From Angomonas deanei (lineage: Eukaryota; Euglenozoa; Kinetoplastea; Trypanosomatida; Trypanosomatidae), in contig LR877149.1 of the NCBI GenBank assembly GCA_903995115.1, positions 186,001 through 250,000 on the forward strand: DNA of 64,000 bases. Reading direction: 5' to 3'. The position numbers and the translations under genes were made by a program. Numbering within the stretch: position 1 is the stretch's first letter; each line of letters opens with the position of its first letter. Below are positions 60,428-64,000 of the stretch, piece after piece. The notes below the pieces were generated by a model that had not been told where the DNA came from, did no database searches, and saw only the letters and a list, made by a program, of their open reading frames with translations.

Positions 60428-62326
60428 TCACGTCGCGGTGGAGTTCGGGAAAGCGTCTTGCTTAAGGAATAAAGGCGTCGTCGGCTCCTCCTGATGCAAC
60501 GACGGACTACCGCTCAGCAACGTGTTGGGTGGGACATGTGTGACACGATGCACTGGCTTCGACTTTGTGTCTTTGGTATTCATGACAGCTGGGGATGTTG
60601 ACGGGCGTAGTTGAGTCGCAGGGGCGGAGGTCAAACTATCGGAGGGATTAAACGAGGTCTGACGGGTTTCAATGGCGGTGGGGTAGTGATTACGGACCGC
60701 CTCGGAAAACTGCTTGTCGCTCACACTTGACGCCAGCGCCGCGTCGTCCATTGCGTTTATGCCCTCCTCTCGCGCGATGGTGGAGGACTGCCGGCCGAAC
60801 GGTCCGTGTTGAACTGCCATCGCCGCCGCCCCCAAGTCGTGCTGGTCGTACTGGCGGTGGAACGGTTTGATCTTACTGTCGGAGTGTACCCCGTACCGGA
60901 ACCACAGTGGATCCACATCATTGCGGGGGAGGGACGGAAAGTTGTGCCGATCGTCCGCGATGGGAGAGACGCTTTGGGGCACAAACCCGACAGAAGTGGG
61001 ACGAGCGGTCAGCTCCTTCTCTACTGGTGGAGGGCGTCTCGTCGGTGGAGGTTTCAGTAACTGATCCAGCACCGCATTCACATCTTTTGCGTAGTCGTCG
61101 CTCATCGGCTGTAACCGCAAACTATCGATAGGGTCCTGATGGCTTGTCTTCTCCTTTGCCAAACGACTCTCCTCCTTCGCGGTTGCTTCTCTTTTCTTTA
61201 GTTGTTCCAACTCCCTCCGCATCTCCTCCATTTGCTTCGCCTGTTGCGCAAACCGTTCACTCGCGGCATCCCTGGTGCCCCGCCGCACGCTAGAGGCGTT
61301 GTTCGAGTACTGGGAGGAGTTCCTGTCGTCGTCCTCGTCGTCGATCCCGTTACTACGCCCCTCACTTTCCGTCGCCTTGGTGGCCGCGAAGGAGGCCGTG
61401 GCTTGCTTCCATGTGGCGTGAGGAATCGAAGGGAACCAAGTGGGCATAGGGGTCCCTTTCTGAGAAGGGGACGCGGTCCTTGGGGAGGACGAGGACAGCG
61501 CTATGGCGTCGGAAGAGGCGACCGTGAGGCCGGTGTGGGCACCACCACTTAGAATATCCATGTAGGGATTCCTCTCCTGTATTGGTTTGGGTGCGGGGTT
61601 CACGACCTCCCTCTTCGGTTGGTGACTGTCGTTTTCCTCCTCACTCCCATCCCCCTCCTCGTGTGTCGATGACTTCGTCTTACCTAGGCGACGCCGGTGA
61701 CTAGACGATTGCAGCAACAACGGCACCAAGTGGGTTGCCTCGTCGTAGGGCAGCTCGAAAATTTGTATACCTGTCAGGATCACAGACTCCTGAAAGAACC
61801 GATGTTCACACGTAATGGAAAGAATGGTATCCAACTTGATTTCCCTATCCTTCTTGTCAGGGCTTACCGAGACACCGCAGGACGTGACGCAGTTCAATGG
61901 GAGAAAAAAAGTGGAGGGCTTTACCACATTCCCTTCCTCGTCGGCACGGTACTTTTCGGCGGAACCATCTTCCGGTGCGACGGCTGGGACCGAGTTGACT
62001 ATACGTACTGCCCGCACGGTGGATGACTTGGATCTACTAGCCTTATCGGGTGAGAGGTACTTTGATTCGTCTATCTGCACTAAAGGTTTGGGTTGACCGT
62101 GCATGAGTTTTTCGCATTCTGGGGTATCTGGTTGATGCGCAACGGCGTACAATAACAATCCGCAGAGTTCCTCGTCGCTTGCGTTGTGCACGAGCAATAG
62201 CTGGCAGCAGACCGGGCGCATGCTACCGAATAAACTACTCTGTTGATAGGCTATATTCCCCACATACCGTAAGAGTACAAAACAACTTTTTGCGCTACTG
62301 AAAACGACATTGATTCCACTACTCAT
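60428..62326 (-). CDS. unrecognised 632-residue protein with beta-rich N-terminus and coiled coil
   Basis: Residues 1-210 look folded, with alternating strands and helices (GINVVFSSAKSCFVLLRYVG; PVCCQLLLVHNASDEELCGL; IKLDTILSITCEHRFFQESV). The pattern of a first strand-rich block followed by a polar loop could be a PH-like or C2-like domain, but I cannot confirm this. Residues 215-345 are Ser-rich and disordered. A coiled coil follows (about 350-400, FAQQAKQMEEMRRELEQLKK). The rest is low complexity with scattered short conserved-looking motifs (DPLWFRYGVHSDSKIKPF). No transmembrane segment is present. It is intact, and codon use is like its neighbours. Confidence 0.65.
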   Translation of the reverse strand: MSSGINVVFSSAKSCFVLLRYVGNIAYQQSSLFGSMRPVCCQLLLVHNASDEELCGLLLYAVAHQPDTPECEKLMHGQPKPLVQIDESKYLSPDKASRSKSSTVRAVRIVNSVPAVAPEDGSAEKYRADEEGNVVKPSTFFLPLNCVTSCGVSVSPDKKDREIKLDTILSITCEHRFFQESVILTGIQIFELPYDEATHLVPLLLQSSSHRRRLGKTKSSTHEEGDGSEEENDSHQPKREVVNPAPKPIQERNPYMDILSGGAHTGLTVASSDAIALSSSSPRTASPSQKGTPMPTWFPSIPHATWKQATASFAATKATESEGRSNGIDDEDDDRNSSQYSNNASSVRRGTRDAASERFAQQAKQMEEMRRELEQLKKREATAKEESRLAKEKTSHQDPIDSLRLQPMSDDYAKDVNAVLDQLLKPPPTRRPPPVEKELTARPTSVGFVPQSVSPIADDRHNFPSLPRNDVDPLWFRYGVHSDSKIKPFHRQYDQHDLGAAAMAVQHGPFGRQSSTIAREEGINAMDDAALASSVSDKQFSEAVRNHYPTAIETRQTSFNPSDSLTSAPATQLRPSTSPAVMNTKDTKSKPVHRVTHVPPNTLLSGSPSLHQEEPTTPLFLKQDAFPNSTAT

Positions 62327-62746
62327 CGTGCAGCCCTAAAAAAATAAAAATGCTTTACTGTTCCAAACCGTGAAAAGGAGAGAGAGCGAGAGAGGATCCC
62401 ATTTTTTGTTCTTATTGTATCGTAAACAATGCACTTCAATTCGCAATTCAATACCGAAGATAAAGATAATTTAGATCAATAAAAAACTGCAAAAAACACG
62501 CGCACGAGTGAATAGTCCTTTCCTTTTTTTTTTTTTTACCGTATGTTTTCGATATACTAGTTTTCATTCACGCATGCTTGTGTGTTTCATTGTTTTTGTC
62601 GGTATTGTTTTACATCTTTCCTTTATGTGTATGCTTTCATACACACGGAAAATACAATATACACAACAAAACCATTCTCTTTTTTTCTTTTTTTCACGAG
62701 TTCCTTCCATGAACGAGATCAACCGTCAAAAAAAAACCTCCCTTGA
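62327..62746. other. intergenic spacer
   Basis: This 420-base AT-rich spacer includes a (GA)n-like stretch at 62379-62395, T runs near 62525-62537 and 62680-62695, and an A run at 62728-62735. The small plus-strand open frame at 62508-62750 is Phe/Ser-rich and not credible as a gene. Confidence 0.5.
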
Positions 62747-64000
62747 TTAGTAGTTCGGTGGGTACTGATAGCTGGGTGCATTATTGTTTCCCATCACAGC
62801 GTCGTAGGACGGCGGCCTATCGGGCTGCTGCTGAGGCGGCGGCGCATACTGTTGCTGAGGTGGTGGCGCGTACTGCTGTTGAGGGGGAGCGTATTGCTGT
62901 GGTGGTGGTGCATACTGCTGCTGCTGCTGCTGTGGGTAGCCGTAGGCATTCGGTGGCTGCTGTGGATAGTTTCCGTAGGGTGGCTGATTATAGGAAGGTG
63001 CAGCGGAGGGTCGCTGAGAGTTGAGCGGTGGTGGCTGATTGTACGACGGGGTCATGGACGGCCGTTGCGAGTTGTCGGGTGGCTGGTTGTAGGACGGGGT
63101 CATGGAAGGACGCTGTGAGTTCATGCCGTGCTGTCCAGACTCAGAGAGGCGCCGCTGGGAGTCCTCCATCTTGCTCATCTTCTCGGCAATAATACCATCC
63201 AGTCGCCCTTGCACCTCCTCCGCCTCTAACTGGCGACTGAGGGTGTAGGACTTGGCGCTCGAGAGGGTGGACTCAATGTTGTCGACCGCCTTGGAGGCGT
63301 ACATGGCGACGGACTCCAGATCCTTCACCAGCTCCTCGTAGAGGGAACACGCTTTGTCCAGGTCGTTGGTGACCTTTTGGATTTCAAGGAACTGTGGGTC
63401 CGTGCTCTGTATCTCGCCCAGTTTTGCCATGACCGTCTCCGCCTGCTGCGAGACCTCGTTCAGCTCTCGGGAGTGCGTATTGACTTGGTCAATAATGTCG
63501 TTCACCTTCTTGGTGTTGGCGTTGATGATGGCATCACGCTGCGCGGAGTCGACGGCGGCGAGACCGTAGATGATCTCATCGGACTCGATGGTGTCCTGTA
63601 GTTCACCCAGGTACTTCTTCTGTGCATCCTCGCAGGTGGTTTGCTTCTCCAGAATACCCTGCAGCTCTTTCAACACCGCCTGCACCTTCTCCGACTGTTG
63701 GCGAGACTCCTTCGTCTTGGAGAAAGGCATCAGACCGTCCAGCTCGTTGAGCGAAAAGTCCAACCGCGCGATACTCTGCAGGCTATCGGACAGAACCTTC
63801 TTGGAGGCGGTGAGGGGGTTCACGAGCCACTGCTCTAAGCCGTTCTGGTGCTCCTTGATGGCCCCTTGCAGCGCGTTGTAGTCCGACGTCTGCTCCGACG
63901 CGGGGTACACAGACCGCCACATCTTCTCCCCGTAGGCCTCGAGGTAGCGCTTCTCGATCTCCCTGTCCTTCTCCAGCTCCTCGGCTACCTCCTTCAGCTT
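62747..64000 (-). CDS. ALIX/BRO1-family protein (3' part; continues past the right edge)
   Basis: The frame is open from the right edge to a stop at 62747, giving the last 417 residues. The first ~270 are long helices like the V domain of ALIX (KTKESRQQSEKVQAVLKELQ; DPQFLEIQKVTNDLDKACSL; YEELVKDLESVAMYASK). The tail (about 310-417) is a Pro/Gln/Tyr-rich segment with repeats, as in ALIX, Bro1 and Rim20. These proteins bridge ESCRT-III to cargo or pH-sensing factors in multivesicular-body sorting and membrane scission. The N-terminal BRO1 domain would lie outside the window, so the assignment rests on the V-domain-like helices and the tail. The visible start KLKEVAEELEKDREI fits a domain linker. 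Confidence 0.7.
   Translation of the reverse strand, partial: KLKEVAEELEKDREIEKRYLEAYGEKMWRSVYPASEQTSDYNALQGAIKEHQNGLEQWLVNPLTASKKVLSDSLQSIARLDFSLNELDGLMPFSKTKESRQQSEKVQAVLKELQGILEKQTTCEDAQKKYLGELQDTIESDEIIYGLAAVDSAQRDAIINANTKKVNDIIDQVNTHSRELNEVSQQAETVMAKLGEIQSTDPQFLEIQKVTNDLDKACSLYEELVKDLESVAMYASKAVDNIESTLSSAKSYTLSRQLEAEEVQGRLDGIIAEKMSKMEDSQRRLSESGQHGMNSQRPSMTPSYNQPPDNSQRPSMTPSYNQPPPLNSQRPSAAPSYNQPPYGNYPQQPPNAYGYPQQQQQQYAPPPQQYAPPQQQYAPPPQQQYAPPPQQQPDRPPSYDAVMGNNNAPSYQYPPNY
62780..63125 (-). repeat. two coding repeat families in the ALIX-like tail
   Basis: Three tandem copies of a 15-17-residue unit with core NSQRPSxxPSYNQPP are followed by about four copies of a shorter QQQYAPPP unit. The DNA copies of the longer unit remain quite similar, suggesting fairly recent duplication. 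Tyr-Pro-rich repeats in ALIX tails bind ESCRT-I and SH3 partners and promote self-association. Confidence 0.75.

Noticed and set aside
1-64000. Transposons, reverse transcriptases, integrases or virus-like elements
   Set aside because: No frame shows recognisable polymerase, integrase, capsid or transposase motifs, and no long terminal repeats were noticed.

Overview
The window looks like nuclear DNA of a flagellate protist, most probably a kinetoplastid or close euglenozoan relative. All 10 genes from 1 to 25.3 kb are on the plus strand and all 14 from 25.65 kb to the right edge are on the minus strand. No introns are obvious. Intergenic stretches are short and full of long T tracts on the coding strand followed by an AG, as expected for trans-splicing of polycistronic RNA. 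One of two Mex67-like mRNA export factors carries an N-terminal CCCH zinc finger, a trait described for trypanosome Mex67. RasGEF, strumpellin and ALIX-like genes fit a bodonid-type or other less reduced lineage better than a stripped-down parasite, but this is inference. Flagellate status is supported by an intraflagellar-transport dynein-2 heavy chain and TBCCD1.

Layout, plus strand: 3' end of an unknown gene; EGF-like single-pass membrane protein; TBCCD1; dynein-2 heavy chain (about 13 kb, frame-broken once); four-pass membrane protein with a PDZ domain; sirtuin; free-standing TTLL12-type N-terminal domain; actin; ApaG-domain protein; roadblock/LAMTOR3-like protein. A 348-base convergent strand switch at 25.3-25.65 kb holds a GC-rich, strongly self-complementary 135-base element unlike the surrounding T-rich spacers.

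Minus strand, from the switch rightwards (opposite to transcription): MsrA; BAR-like protein; TPRG-repeat protein (frame-broken twice); degenerate phosphoglycerate kinase fused to a cyclic-nucleotide-binding-like domain and a membrane region; CCCH-Mex67; RGG-Mex67; RasGEF; a 2104-residue multi-pass receptor-like protein; MOCS3/Uba4; strumpellin (frame-broken once); a very acidic Ser/Asp-rich protein (frame-broken once); ankyrin protein; an unknown coiled-coil protein; and an ALIX-like protein cut by the window edge.

Functional themes are flagellum and basal body (dynein-2, TBCCD1), actin and endosomes (actin, strumpellin, ALIX-like, BAR, LAMTOR3-like), mRNA export (two Mex67s) and tRNA thiolation/urmylation (MOCS3). 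In kinetoplastids neighbours in a cluster are usually unrelated in function, so adjacency here should not be over-read.

The most important technical observation is that four long genes contain five places where the coding frame jumps, always by +1. A sixth, weaker candidate jumps the other way. Single-base indels in the sequence are the simplest explanation; programmed frameshifting is the alternative to test. No transposon, virus-like element, CRISPR array, tRNA or rRNA was recognised.
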